Source: Roseburia sp. (GTDB lineage Bacteria; Bacillota; Clostridia; Lachnospirales; Lachnospiraceae). From it: 64,000 bases of DNA. The DNA is taken from assembly GCA_017937095.1 (NCBI GenBank), contig JAGBEG010000022.1, positions 122,983-186,982 of the forward strand. Direction: 5' to 3'. Of this stretch, positions 53,850 through 62,403 are shown in pieces; position 1 is the stretch's first letter, and each line of letters begins with the position of its first letter. The translations under genes were made by a program, and so were the position numbers. Below the pieces are notes generated by a model. The model ran no database searches. It was not told where the DNA came from and was given only the letters and a program-made list of their open reading frames with translations.

Positions 53850-53877
53850 AAAAAGGAGCCGGATTGCTCCGGCTCCT
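53850..53877 (-). terminator. Terminator after the C11 peptidase gene
   Basis: AGGAGCCGG pairs with CCGGCTCCT around ATTGCT, followed by UUUUU in the minus direction. A second hairpin (GTGCGCC/GGCGCAC) follows at about 53829-53846. Confidence 0.8.
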
Positions 53878-53911
53878 GACCTCCCCGCCTTTACTGCTTT
53901 GGGGCGTGGTA

Positions 53912-55948
53912 TTAATATTCAATGTAGATCGGGTTTGTCATGTAAAGATTCCCCTGCGTATCGTGTACGTTGAACAGGAAACAATATTTTGTCCCCGGCT
54001 CTGTATCCTGCATGGTTACCGTAAGCTCTCCCTCAAGCAGGAAATATTCAATCGCACCGGAAGAGACCTCCCACTCCTCAAAAGGCGCTACGCTTCCATC
54101 CTCCCGGAACACAATATCCCTGGCAAAAATAAACGGCATAATGGAATCGCCTTCCTGTAATTCTATCACCTGCTTATCCGGGAAGAGACTGCTGTCCGTA
54201 TCCATCGACTCATAAACCCCGATGATGATACCGTCCGGATGCTCTTCGTCAACCTTCACATGGATATACGCGTTCTGGTAGTCGAAATGCGGTATTCCAT
54301 CCGTCTCCTCCGTCTGTCGCTCAATGATAATCGGAATGGCGTATTTCGCATATTCCTCATTCCGTTCAAGCTCCGTTGCACAGCAGACATGCAGCTCACC
54401 CGATGCATCGCCAAGGAAGAATTGCTTGCCGTCAAAATCTGCGCTCAAAGTACCGTCGTCGCTTAAGTTTACGTCGGAGGAATCCATCCAGCAAATATAA
54501 GTTTCCTCATCCTCGCCATCCTGTTCCCATACAGAATATTTCGCATGTCCGAAGTTGGCCGTCTGCTCTGCGGAAAGCTGTACGTAGTATTCCCCGACCG
54601 TCTCTTCGCTTTCCACCGGCTCAGCCTCTGCAATATCCCATTGCGCAAGCTGTTCCCCGGAAAGCGTATCGGAAAATGACGTCAAAAACGATGTGTAAGT
54701 CTCGCTGAATCCGATTTCGCTGTATGCCGCCATAAACATTTCTGCGTATTCCTTATTGCTATACGGAAAATAGACTGCTACCCCATGCGCATCCCGCACA
54801 TTTGATTTCTGGCATACGACCATTTCCTGCACAGCGCTCTGTACCTGCTCCGCCTCCTGTGGGTACAGGTGCATCATCTGGTCCGCAAGGTCGTATAAAT
54901 CGACCGTATCATAAAAGCTGTCCTGACTGACTTTTCCGAACGTCTTCGTCCGGTCGCGCATCCTTGCAATCTTAGAATATCCGCCGTCCTGCAGTTCCAC
55001 AGACGCCGTATTCACGAACTGCTCCAGACTTTCCACAACGGCGTCCGTCTTCGATAAGTCCAGACAGGATAAGGTATAATCCGGCGTATACTGCTGCTGT
55101 TCCTCGTAAAATTTACTGTAAGCGGTAATAATTACATCTGCAGCCTCTTCTCCCTCGAAGTGCTCTCCGTCACTGAGCGTCTTAAGGCAGGCATAATCCC
55201 AGCCGGTTCCGGCTTCCACTTCCTCTGACGCAATCAGATAATCGGCATAATCCGCCGTCATATCTGCAACCTCAAGCATTCCCATCAGGCAGGCATCAAA
55301 CCCGATCCACTCGAACTTTTCCCCTTCCGCCGCCAGCTTTGTTCCCTTTAAGGCGTCATTTATCTCTGCCACGGACAACGTATCATACTCATAGTTTTCA
55401 TCTGCGCCGTAGCCTAACACCGCGCCGCCGCCATGATTCCAGAGCACCAGATCATAATAGCCCGCATCGTAATTCATGTAGCCGTAATTGATGAACTCGC
55501 GGAGCGTTGCCGCATCCGCCATATTTTTGTTGCTCAGCGTATATACCGGATCGATCGTACCGTCCGTCACCTCAAAGACCGTGCATTCATCGCTCGGAAT
55601 CCCTTCAATCCACCACTGGCTCGCGCCTCCGGTGCAGATCAGGACGTCCATGTTCTCTTCATCAAATCCGCTTCCCGCAATTTCCATAATGTCGAGGCTC
55701 GCCATTCCTCCCTCAGATTCCAGATTGGAACCGACCATATAGATCATCAGTACTGCATTCTGCGAAACAGGCTCCTGCCTGATGCTTTCTGCGTCCGCTC
55801 CCTGTCTGTCCTCTGTCTGTCCCTGCGCCTCCGCCGCTGGCTCATCTGCCGGCTGTTCGCCCGACGCCTGTCTCGTATCCGTACCGCACGCCGTAAGCGT
55901 AAGTGCGGCGCACAGACTCCATACCGCTGCCCCTTTTAACCGCTTCAT
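53912..55948 (-). CDS. C11 (clostripain-type) cysteine peptidase lipoprotein
   Basis: 678 residues. The lipobox LTLTAC gives a lipid anchor, then a Glu/Gln/Ala tether. The C11 fold shows the catalytic His in VLWNHGGGAVLGYG and the Cys in GFDACLMGMLEVAD. After the protease domain (~60-440) comes a beta-rich C-terminal region (~450-678) with ISP-like strands. Clostripain-type enzymes cut after Arg or Lys and may be self-activated. A surface protease of a gut anaerobe is the likely role. Confidence 0.92.
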   Translation of the reverse strand: MKRLKGAAVWSLCAALTLTACGTDTRQASGEQPADEPAAEAQGQTEDRQGADAESIRQEPVSQNAVLMIYMVGSNLESEGGMASLDIMEIAGSGFDEENMDVLICTGGASQWWIEGIPSDECTVFEVTDGTIDPVYTLSNKNMADAATLREFINYGYMNYDAGYYDLVLWNHGGGAVLGYGADENYEYDTLSVAEINDALKGTKLAAEGEKFEWIGFDACLMGMLEVADMTADYADYLIASEEVEAGTGWDYACLKTLSDGEHFEGEEAADVIITAYSKFYEEQQQYTPDYTLSCLDLSKTDAVVESLEQFVNTASVELQDGGYSKIARMRDRTKTFGKVSQDSFYDTVDLYDLADQMMHLYPQEAEQVQSAVQEMVVCQKSNVRDAHGVAVYFPYSNKEYAEMFMAAYSEIGFSETYTSFLTSFSDTLSGEQLAQWDIAEAEPVESEETVGEYYVQLSAEQTANFGHAKYSVWEQDGEDEETYICWMDSSDVNLSDDGTLSADFDGKQFFLGDASGELHVCCATELERNEEYAKYAIPIIIERQTEETDGIPHFDYQNAYIHVKVDEEHPDGIIIGVYESMDTDSSLFPDKQVIELQEGDSIMPFIFARDIVFREDGSVAPFEEWEVSSGAIEYFLLEGELTVTMQDTEPGTKYCFLFNVHDTQGNLYMTNPIYIEY

Positions 55949-56038
55949 TTCATCTTCCTCCTCTATCCTGCTATTAGTAATTTACACCAATAATACCGGA
56001 AAGAACAGACGGAGGTTTCATTTTTTTCCAAAAAAAAG

Positions 56039-56061
56039 AACCGGTTTCAGTGAAACCGGTT
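56039..56061. terminator. Bidirectional terminator
   Basis: AACCGGTTTC pairs with GAAACCGGTT around AGT, flanked by U-runs on both strands. It ends the small membrane protein gene. Confidence 0.8.
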
Positions 56062-56075
56062 AAAACATCTGCGAT

Positions 56076-56261
56076 TTACGCAATACTTCCCAAAGCTGTC
56101 AGAAGCAGCAATCCTGCTGCAATTCCCACTATGTAGAGAATCCTTCTCCCCATTCCCATCTCACTGCCGTGCTTTTTCTGATAGCTCTTTGCGATTGGCA
56201 GATTCGTGAGCAGCACAGCTATAATTACCGGCAGTGCCAGATACCCAATAATGTACGCCAT
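56076..56261 (-). CDS. Small two-helix membrane protein
   Basis: 61 residues with two hydrophobic segments (IIGYLALPVIIAVLLTNL and ILYIVGIAAGLLLLTALG) around a basic middle. The start has GTAGGAGG. It follows the toxin-immunity unit but has no obvious link to it; it may be the end of that operon. The family is not recognised. Confidence 0.65.
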   Translation of the reverse strand: MAYIIGYLALPVIIAVLLTNLPIAKSYQKKHGSEMGMGRRILYIVGIAAGLLLLTALGSIA

Positions 56262-56332
56262 TTTCTTTCCTCCTACTTTTATAAGTCCTAACGGGAGTGA
56301 TTATAGCATATTGTAGTTTGATGGTCAATGGG

Positions 56333-56779
56333 TTAAATATACTGCTCTATTTTTTCTATTTCTTCCGGCAACATTTTTTGCACCGAAAACCATTTCGATT
56401 TTTTATAATTCTCAATCCAGTCTGTTTCTCCCTCTAAAACATTTTTCCATTTATTTGCCAACCCATTCGCAATAATAATGATATTATTGCGAACCATGTT
56501 TTCTGCCCCCTCTCCGCCAAGAAGATTGACTCTGTCGTCTGCATCATACTTTTCTGCAAAGAAATTATCACAGGAATACAGTTTTGTCTCTTTACCATCC
56601 TTACATAAATAAGAAACCGTCGCCTCAAATCTGTCTATCGCGATAATTAACGCATATTTCTCACCTACTAATGCGGTTTTTAACGGTGATATCTTAATAC
56701 AAGCCAATTTGTACTTTTCACAAATTCCTTCCATATATAAAGGTATATCTTCGTTGATTTTCGTCCATATGTTTTCCAC
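56333..56779 (-). CDS. Probable immunity protein of the first LXG-type toxin
   Basis: 148 residues, acidic, soluble, with no signal peptide. It begins 11 bp after the toxin gene stop, the standard place of a cognate immunity gene. Visible text such as SPLKTALVGEKYALIIAIDRFEATVSYLC and ENMVRNNIIIIANGLANKWK (each split blocks) suggests an alpha/beta fold, but I do not recognise the family. Immunity is inferred from position only. Confidence 0.65.
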   Translation of the reverse strand: MENIWTKINEDIPLYMEGICEKYKLACIKISPLKTALVGEKYALIIAIDRFEATVSYLCKDGKETKLYSCDNFFAEKYDADDRVNLLGGEGAENMVRNNIIIIANGLANKWKNVLEGETDWIENYKKSKWFSVQKMLPEEIEKIEQYI

Positions 56780-56790
56780 TGTTTCAACTC

Positions 56791-58515
56791 CTATTTGCTC
56801 ATTGTTTTTGTTATTGGATCATATTTATATCCATGCTGCCTTAAATAGTTATATTCCCTGCCAAATCCTGTCAGTTCTGTTTTTCCTGTAATCTTATTGA
56901 TCCGGGTAAGATTATCCCATGTTGGTTCGGTTGCAATTTTAATGATATCATCTCTCGCAATGACATTGTCCAGCCATGGTTTATTATACTCGTTCCAGAA
57001 TTGGTCGGGCGTAACATATAACTCATCCGGCGTGTTCAATAAATTAAATCCGCCGTCCCGCGGTCCAAAATCCAAAGACTTCACATTTCCAAGCTCATCG
57101 AGTATCGCCCCGGTATCTTTGTTATATGTTCCTAATACGGTCGTTGTCTTCCCCGGTGTTGCTTCCAGTTCCAGACCGTTTGACGTTATATAATCTAACT
57201 TTGTCTTTACACCTGCCGCATCTGTTGCTATATCCGCCTTTTTTGCCGCTTCTGCTGCATCCGTTACCGCATCCGTCGCCTTATCGACCTGCTTGACCGC
57301 TTCCGCTGCATCCGCCGCCCTATCTGCCGTCCTTGCTGCATCGGACGCCGTGTCTGCCGCATCCGCAAGCTTCTCCACATTTTTGACTGCTCCCGCTGCA
57401 TCCGCCGCCCTTGCCGCATCAGACGCCGTGTCTGCCGCATCCGCAAGCTTCTCCACATTTTTGACTGCTCCCGCTGCATCGGATGCCGTGTCCGCCGCTT
57501 TGGCTGCTCCCTTTGCGCTGCCAAGTCCCTTTGTTGCAACCACCTCTACGATGATATCCAGGCTGATGTAGCCTACCGCATATGCCATGCCTTCCTCTTC
57601 ATAGGTATCGGTCATGCTCTGCCCCATCGCCTCTATGACGCCCATCGGATCTGTGACTATGGCTTCTATTCCTGCCTCCATTCCGGTGACCCGCGCTTCA
57701 AGCGGCGCCGGCAGCGGAATGAACCGGGCGCCGGGCGTACTCTCATAGAGAAGGAACAATGCCAGCGAAAACACACCGTCCAGCAGATCTACTGTCGCAT
57801 CCCATAGACCTCGTCCAAAATCTTTGATTCCTTCTCCGAGATCCTCAAGCTTGTTCAAAAACGTTCCCCATGTGTCATAGTAAAAACGCGCCTGACATGC
57901 ATAATCATCGTCCGTGTTCTCGAAAGGTACAATCGCCTGATTATAAATATCCCAGATTGCAGATACCTCATCACAAAAGACCTCATATGCCGCATTTACA
58001 CTGACGGTGCGAAAATTCGCCAGCTTATCATAGTTCCGCTCTCTCCTTCTTTGCTCCGCCTCCTCCTGCGCCCTTATGGCTCTTGTTTCCTCCGACCACC
58101 AGTCCAGCCTAAAATGCTTATAATCCGGGAAAGAACTTCCCGTATCCCACATGAAGTCAAAGACTTTCGTGACTCCGCTCTCAATCTGTGTGATATTCCA
58201 CCAGATATCATTCCGGTCCACACGCATCATCACGCTTTCGCTCTCAGGAGCCACATACGCTTTCATATCAGCAATGTAGCCGGACAACATCGTCTTCACA
58301 AGTCCGAGACGTTCCCCGATTTCTCCTATGTATCCTATGACATCTTCTTCCCATTCCTCTGACAAGGTCTGATAAGACACACTGTCCTGTTTTTTCAGTA
58401 CCGAGAGGAATGTCGTACATGCTGCTTCCAGACGATTGACCCGATCGAGATATCCTTGTATGGAGTCTAACGTATCGGACAAATGCCCCATGTTAAGCTT
58501 CAGGTCTCTTTTCAT
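56791..58515 (-). CDS. LXG/T7SS-type polymorphic toxin 1
   Basis: 574 residues. Residues 1-170 are helical, an Esx/LXG-like secretion region (GHLSDTLDSIQGYLDRVN, later WWSEETRAIR). 175-345 is the scaffold shared with the second toxin: RRRERNYDKLA, IVPFENTDDDY, LGEGIKDFGRGLWDATVDLL, RVTGMEAGI, DPMGVIEAMGQSM, DTYEEEGMAY and TKGLGSAKGA. 345-450 is an Ala-rich repeat region of A-A-D-T-A-S-D-A units. The last ~100 residues are unique (TPDELYVTPDQFWNEYNKPW ... TELTGFGREYNYLRQHGYKY) and should be the toxin, perhaps a nuclease, but that is not shown. It starts 14 bp after its partner gene. Confidence 0.8.
   Translation of the reverse strand: MKRDLKLNMGHLSDTLDSIQGYLDRVNRLEAACTTFLSVLKKQDSVSYQTLSEEWEEDVIGYIGEIGERLGLVKTMLSGYIADMKAYVAPESESVMMRVDRNDIWWNITQIESGVTKVFDFMWDTGSSFPDYKHFRLDWWSEETRAIRAQEEAEQRRRERNYDKLANFRTVSVNAAYEVFCDEVSAIWDIYNQAIVPFENTDDDYACQARFYYDTWGTFLNKLEDLGEGIKDFGRGLWDATVDLLDGVFSLALFLLYESTPGARFIPLPAPLEARVTGMEAGIEAIVTDPMGVIEAMGQSMTDTYEEEGMAYAVGYISLDIIVEVVATKGLGSAKGAAKAADTASDAAGAVKNVEKLADAADTASDAARAADAAGAVKNVEKLADAADTASDAARTADRAADAAEAVKQVDKATDAVTDAAEAAKKADIATDAAGVKTKLDYITSNGLELEATPGKTTTVLGTYNKDTGAILDELGNVKSLDFGPRDGGFNLLNTPDELYVTPDQFWNEYNKPWLDNVIARDDIIKIATEPTWDNLTRINKITGKTELTGFGREYNYLRQHGYKYDPITKTMSK
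57344..57480. repeat. 78-bp tandem repeat in the Ala-rich region of toxin 1
   Basis: A 59-bp block starting GACGCCGTGTCTGCCGC is identical at 57344-57402 and 57422-57480, one 78-bp period apart (26 codons). Confidence 0.85.
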
Positions 58516-58529
58516 GATTTCTCCTGCCT

Positions 58530-58739
58530 CTATTCAAATGATAAGCCATCCAGCTCCGAAATCTTAGCAGCACACTCCGCCTTTATAGCATCCACGTGTT
58601 CCTGCACCTTCGTTCTCTTATCAGCATTTTCGAAATCCATGTCGGAAAACTCTTTCTCTGCCATCTTCTCTATATCTGTAAAAACCTGTTTATATTTTTC
58701 TCTTTTTGCGCAGGCATCCGATTGGCTTAACTCACCCAT
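58530..58739 (-). CDS. Small helical partner of the LXG-type toxin
   Basis: 69 residues, all predicted helix (KREKYKQVFTDIEKMAEKEF). The ATG at 58739 has GGAGGGAGGA before it and overlaps the end of the upstream Esx-like gene by 8 bp; the toxin starts 14 bp after it. This is the position of small alpha-helical chaperone or co-secretion partners of LXG toxins (Lap-type). Family assignment is by position and fold only. Confidence 0.7.
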   Translation of the reverse strand: MGELSQSDACAKREKYKQVFTDIEKMAEKEFSDMDFENADKRTKVQEHVDAIKAECAAKISELDGLSFE

Positions 58740-59046
58740 TTCCTCCCTCCAGTCTGTTCTGGTCATGCGCCTCGTCCGTTGCCTTAAGGCGCTTCATAAT
58801 TGTCTCGGCATCGCCGCAAAATCCCTCCAAATGCTCCATCATATCTTTGGAATACCATCCCGGAAAACGTTTCAGAATGTCGGAAAGCGGACCGATAAAA
58901 TCGGAATTCATCGGCTCCATATTCTCACAATCCACCTGAAACGCGCTGCTGCCCGCATCGCCAAAGTCCTTTGCCGCGCTTCTCATCTCAGAGAGCGCTT
59001 CTTCCACTTCCGTATAATCCACGTCAAGTTTATCGCCTTCTGCCAT
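58732..59046 (-). CDS. WXG100/Esx-like partner protein
   Basis: 104 residues, helical hairpin type: VDYTEVEEALSEMRSAAKDF, a turn, then DAETIMKRLKATDEAHDQNR. The W-x-G turn is not exact (GWYSKD). It heads the toxin 1 operon, and T7SS toxins need such a protein for export. No secretion-machine gene (EssC, YukD) is in the window. Confidence 0.75.
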   Translation of the reverse strand: MAEGDKLDVDYTEVEEALSEMRSAAKDFGDAGSSAFQVDCENMEPMNSDFIGPLSDILKRFPGWYSKDMMEHLEGFCGDAETIMKRLKATDEAHDQNRLEGGNG

Positions 59047-59242
59047 TCACTCCTCCTTCTTCTTTTATGCTCTATGATATCCTTTTCTCATTTCTATGAC
59101 AATTAAATGCCACTTCCCACATATCATAGCAGAAGTACGAAAGCTAACAACGTCGAAATTTGTAGGAAAGTTCTATAAATGTATACCTGCTGCTTACACC
59201 TGCCCATACGCAGGCGAGAAGCTGTCTGGTTCTTTGATTTTC

Positions 59243-59929
59243 TTACTGCATTGAGTAATGAGCCAGATCGTATGGATAATATGACACATCTTTCAAACTA
59301 CTGTCATCCAGATTTAATATTTTAGCAATTGCGCCTGCTTCAAAGCTCCAATATCCATAGTATATATTTTGTTTACTTTTATGAGCTTCATAACATCCGC
59401 AATCTTCATTATACCAATCATCCGATAGATATTTCTTCAATGCCTGTAATTTATTTTCCTGATACACTACTTTCTGCAGATTGGAAAACGACTTAGGAAA
59501 AAGCATTTCTTTTCTCTCTTCGATCGGTTCATCGCCCAACGCATCCAGCAAATAATATAATAGTCCGTCGTATATTTCTGATTTTTCCAACATGTCTTTC
59601 ACTTTTTTCGCAAAATCTTTATCTGCTCCGAAAAGAACTCCCAAAGAAACCATCTTAAGATTCTTATTATAATATTCCGGTTCCCATACTTCCTCCCATC
59701 CGGACGCCAGCTCAAAGTATTCCTTCTTCAATTCGGCTAATTCATCCCCTCTTGAATACTTCGCTATCAGTATTCCGAGTTTTAAATCATGCACTTTAGA
59801 CTTTACAGGAAATATTCTTTCTGCCTTTACCTCTCCGCTTTCCAGTTTTGACGAAAACTTTTTTATTCTTTCTGAATCTTCATGTATAAATTGATTAAAA
59901 TATTCTACATTTTTTAAATGATCTCTCAT
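59243..59929 (-). CDS. PoNi-type immunity protein (DUF1910/DUF1911)
   Basis: 228 residues from the ATG at 59929 (AAAGG upstream; earlier ATGs at 59962 and 59935 are possible). The C-terminal FEAGAIAKILNLDDSSLKDV and YYPYDLAHY pattern is DUF1911, and the N-terminal helical half fits DUF1910. These proteins neutralise PoNe-type DNase toxins. No PoNe toxin is next to it, so it is an orphan immunity gene in this array. Confidence 0.82.
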   Translation of the reverse strand: MRDHLKNVEYFNQFIHEDSERIKKFSSKLESGEVKAERIFPVKSKVHDLKLGILIAKYSRGDELAELKKEYFELASGWEEVWEPEYYNKNLKMVSLGVLFGADKDFAKKVKDMLEKSEIYDGLLYYLLDALGDEPIEERKEMLFPKSFSNLQKVVYQENKLQALKKYLSDDWYNEDCGCYEAHKSKQNIYYGYWSFEAGAIAKILNLDDSSLKDVSYYPYDLAHYSMQ

Positions 59930-60020
59930 ATCCATGCCTTTCATAATTTGAGACACATGCATCGCACCGACATTGCTCCAAGGTCAATTTCGCCTATTAC
60001 ACACAGCTCACAATCTGCTC

Positions 60021-60377
60021 CTAATAACTGATCTGACGCTTTTCCATATCATAATATCCTCTACCCATGATAATATTTAAATCTGCAATATATTTTGTAT
60101 ATTCATTTCCCAACTCAATTTTTACTTCATTTTCAACTTCTTCTGTCATTAACTGTTTTAGTTTCTCTATTATTTTATTAAAATCTAATTCCTTTTCTGC
60201 ATAACTCAGTGACAAAAAAATATGAATACAAATATTTTCTATCTGACAAAAATCTTCTCCATGTTCATATTCGTTTAAAACGGCAGGAAAAATCTGTTTC
60301 TCATTAAATCCCATTTTATAAAACCGTTCAAAATCTTCCTCCACACATTCTTTTAATTCATCATATTTAAAAACCAT
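60021..60377 (-). CDS. Imm3-family-like immunity protein
   Basis: 118 residues. The N-terminus with ELKECVEEDFERFYKMGFNE, then FPAVLNEYEHGEDFCQIENI and the late GRGYYDME fits the Imm3 family as I know it. It follows a 3' toxin remnant (60431-60553) by 53 bp, which is the expected layout toxin-then-immunity. Its toxin is now only that remnant. Confidence 0.7.
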   Translation of the reverse strand: MVFKYDELKECVEEDFERFYKMGFNEKQIFPAVLNEYEHGEDFCQIENICIHIFLSLSYAEKELDFNKIIEKLKQLMTEEVENEVKIELGNEYTKYIADLNIIMGRGYYDMEKRQISY

Positions 60378-60430
60378 TTTTCCCTCTCTATTCTACAAAT
60401 ACATTTATTCTATATAAATTATAACTACAA

Positions 60431-60553
60431 TTAATGTTCTGAATATTTTTCTTCTGATGTTGTACCACCCGCTTCACCTTCCACTTCTGGTTCACTTGCT
60501 TTTTTGCCGCATAGGAGATCCCTATCACCGGATATTTTAAAATGTGTTGTGAC
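60431..60553 (-). pseudogene. 3' end of a lost toxin gene
   Basis: An open stretch of 41 codons ends VEGEAGGTTSEEKYSEH-stop and starts directly after the stop of the preceding immunity gene (60557), with no start codon or ribosome-binding site. Its 3' part lies upstream of the Imm3-like gene, so it is probably the tail of the toxin that Imm3-like protein once served. Confidence 0.5.
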
Positions 60554-60556
60554 CTT

Positions 60557-60973
60557 CTACCCCTTTATTTCTGAAATCCATTCTAAAAATACTTCTCCCG
60601 CATTCTTTCCCGTTTTTGCTGAGCACACTTCCTCATATTTGTATTTTGCATCATACTTTCCTGATTCTACATCATAATACAACTTCATCTCAGTTGGAAT
60701 CGGCATATTATGTTTTGTACAAATAGCGTTGACTTTCTCTAAATCTTCTGTACCAATCTTTAAAAATTGAAATGCCAACTTATTCGGCACTCCTAATTGG
60801 TTTAATGTCTTTATTTCTCCATTCACATCAAAAAAAGCATTAAACATTTTACTCTTTTCTTCATTAGAACAGTATGCATAAACTTTGCTGATTTTTTGTC
60901 CCGCTACTTCTATACATAGTGATATGAATGCTGATTGCAAATCCATAAACTCATCTTCAAATACTTTATTCAT
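60557..60973 (-). CDS. YezG/DUF600-like immunity protein
   Basis: 138 residues. AAAAGGAG lies 9 bases before the ATG at 60973. The text VYAYCSNEEKSKMFNAFFDV, then PTEMKLYYDVESGKYDAKYKYE fits the YezG/DUF600 immunity family of LXG toxins. The reading frame is open further upstream into a toxin stump, so a longer fusion protein is possible, but the internal start has the strong site. Confidence 0.75.
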   Translation of the reverse strand: MNKVFEDEFMDLQSAFISLCIEVAGQKISKVYAYCSNEEKSKMFNAFFDVNGEIKTLNQLGVPNKLAFQFLKIGTEDLEKVNAICTKHNMPIPTEMKLYYDVESGKYDAKYKYEEVCSAKTGKNAGEVFLEWISEIKG

Positions 60974-61202
60974 TCCTTTACTCCTTTTTACTACATCCGG
61001 CAGCGATACGGTTCCCGAAAACACAAAACCGCCAAACATAAGATACAACGCCAGCGAAAACACTCTGTCCACCAGATCGACTATCACATCCCAAAGACCT
61101 CTTCCCAAGTTCTTGATTCCTTCCCCAAGGTCTCCAAGCTTATTACCGGTCGTCGCCCACATATCATACCAGAAACGCGCTTCCTGTGAATAATCATCCG
61201 TC
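60974..61202 (-). pseudogene. Toxin stump A
   Basis: About 77 codons of the shared toxin scaffold (DDYSQEARFWYDMWATTGNK ... FGGFVFSGTVSLPDVV) end in the immunity gene leader without a stop, at the same codon as stump B. Upstream of 61202 the similarity to the intact toxin 2 stops at once. No start codon with a site is present. Everything beyond LPDVV, including the toxin domain, is missing. Confidence 0.75.
61086..61178 (-). repeat. 93-bp scaffold repeat, copy A
   Basis: By eye it differs from copy C (63644-63736) at 2 of 93 positions and from copy B (61799-61891) at about 6. It codes for WYDMWATTGNKLGDLGEG and following residues. Confidence 0.85.
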
Positions 61203-61211
61203 AATGGATAA

Positions 61212-61352
61212 TTACCCCCGAATAAACTTATACCATGGCGGTACGTCGCCTAGTAATACAGCACTATTTAAAGTGACAAATCGAAAGTCGGCGATATTCC
61301 AAAAACTTTTAGGTTTAAGAAATATCGCCAATACTATATTTTTTCTAGTCAT
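61212..61352 (-). CDS. 46-codon ORF, probably the end of an immunity gene
   Basis: MTRKNIVLAIFLKPK ... FVTLNSAVLLGDVPPWYKF, then stop 10 bp before stump A. Only a weak AAGGGA lies 15 bases before the ATG. The aromatic, hydrophobic C-terminus looks like part of a folded immunity protein, so it may be a broken gene rather than a true small protein. Confidence 0.4.
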   Translation of the reverse strand: MTRKNIVLAIFLKPKSFWNIADFRFVTLNSAVLLGDVPPWYKFIRG

Positions 61353-61474
61353 CAAGAGAATTTATTTCCCTTATACCCTCTGGCAAGTGCCATTATAACA
61401 TGCACTATGTAAATCGTCGCTAGAATTATTAAAAAATATTTTCAATACCAGAATTGCTACTTCTCTGCTATCAA

Positions 61475-61687
61475 TTAAACATCACTATATGCTTGATTTA
61501 TGTTATCATATACTTTATTCCCATTTTCCAGCATCTTACTTATTATTTTCTGTTCTAATTCCTCATCCGATATTAATAACATAGATTGTTCTTTTTTATC
61601 TACAATACCATATCCAAAATCTGTTTTCACAAGAACAAAATCTGCTTTCTTTTCATTCCATAAATATGAATAATTCTCTATGCTCAT
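61475..61687 (-). CDS. Small putative immunity protein fused behind stump B
   Basis: 70 residues (NEKKADFVLVKTDFGYGIVD ... SDEELEQKIISKMLENGNK). Its ATG overlaps the stop of the stump (ATGA) and GGAG lies 10 bases before it. It occupies the immunity position. The family is not recognised; function by position. Confidence 0.6.
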   Translation of the reverse strand: MSIENYSYLWNEKKADFVLVKTDFGYGIVDKKEQSMLLISDEELEQKIISKMLENGNKVYDNINQAYSDV

Positions 61688-61893
61688 ACTTTTCTATCTC
61701 CTACTACATCCAGGCGCGATACGGTTCCCGAAAACACAAAACCGCCAAATATAAAATACAACGCCAACGAAAACACTCCGTTCAACAGATCAACCACCGC
61801 ATCCCAAAGACCTCTTCCCAAATTCTTGATTCCTTCCCCGAAGTCTCCTAGCTTATTACCGGTCATCGCCCACATATCATACCAGAAACGCTT
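61684..61893 (-). pseudogene. Toxin stump B
   Basis: About 69 codons of scaffold (WYDMWAMTGNKLGDFGEGIK ... FGGFVFSGTVSRLDVV), then stop. It breaks off at the same codon (DVV) as stump A, and its other edge lies at about 61893, where unrelated sequence begins. There is no usable start. Confidence 0.75.
61799..61891 (-). repeat. 93-bp scaffold repeat, copy B
   Basis: Direct repeat of 61086-61178 and 63644-63736 with about 6 differences from copy A. A and B additionally share roughly 95 bp on the side of the immunity gene (60991-61085 and 61704-61798), which toxin 2 does not share. Confidence 0.85.
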
Positions 61894-61916
61894 TAGTGGA
61901 AAGCTGGACTGTTACC

Positions 61917-62390
61917 TTAAAATAGCTTTATTCCATATTCTTCTTGACATACATGATTGAATCTCTGTATTTCATCCCATGCGCTTTTTTTTAAAAATCC
62001 ATCTGGATACACTATTCCTTCCTTTATTTTATCTGCTCTATTGTTTATTTCATTTCTTAATCTCGGTAAGATATGTGACATATCCATCTTGAACGGTGAT
62101 ATTTCGTTCTTTTCTTTAAACAACTCACTCATGATGTATAATATTACTATGTATACGTCATAATCTGTTTTTCCAAGCATAACCAGTAATGTTTCTTCAA
62201 TTTTTTCTTTTATGCTTAAATCTTTCTTATATGCTTTATACACCACTTTTGATAACATTTTACCAACATCTGTAGGTTCTGCGCTTGGTACATATTGTGA
62301 TGTTTCCAATTTATATTTTCCCTCACCCTTCAACAACCTTTCTAACTCATGCTTTTTTATTGCTTCAAATATCATATCTGTATATTCCAT
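61917..62390 (-). CDS. Probable immunity protein of toxin 2
   Basis: 157 residues, helical, charged, no signal peptide (YKAYKKDLSIKEKIEETLLV, ILYIMSELFKEKNEIS). It starts 13 bp after toxin 2, so it is the likely cognate immunity protein. The family is not recognised. Confidence 0.65.
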   Translation of the reverse strand: MEYTDMIFEAIKKHELERLLKGEGKYKLETSQYVPSAEPTDVGKMLSKVVYKAYKKDLSIKEKIEETLLVMLGKTDYDVYIVILYIMSELFKEKNEISPFKMDMSHILPRLRNEINNRADKIKEGIVYPDGFLKKSAWDEIQRFNHVCQEEYGIKLF

Positions 62391-62403
62391 AATATTCTCC
62401 CAT

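Noticed and set aside
57344-57480. Possible CRISPR or integron-type repeat
   Set aside because: In-frame 26-codon duplication of an Ala-rich region, not an array.
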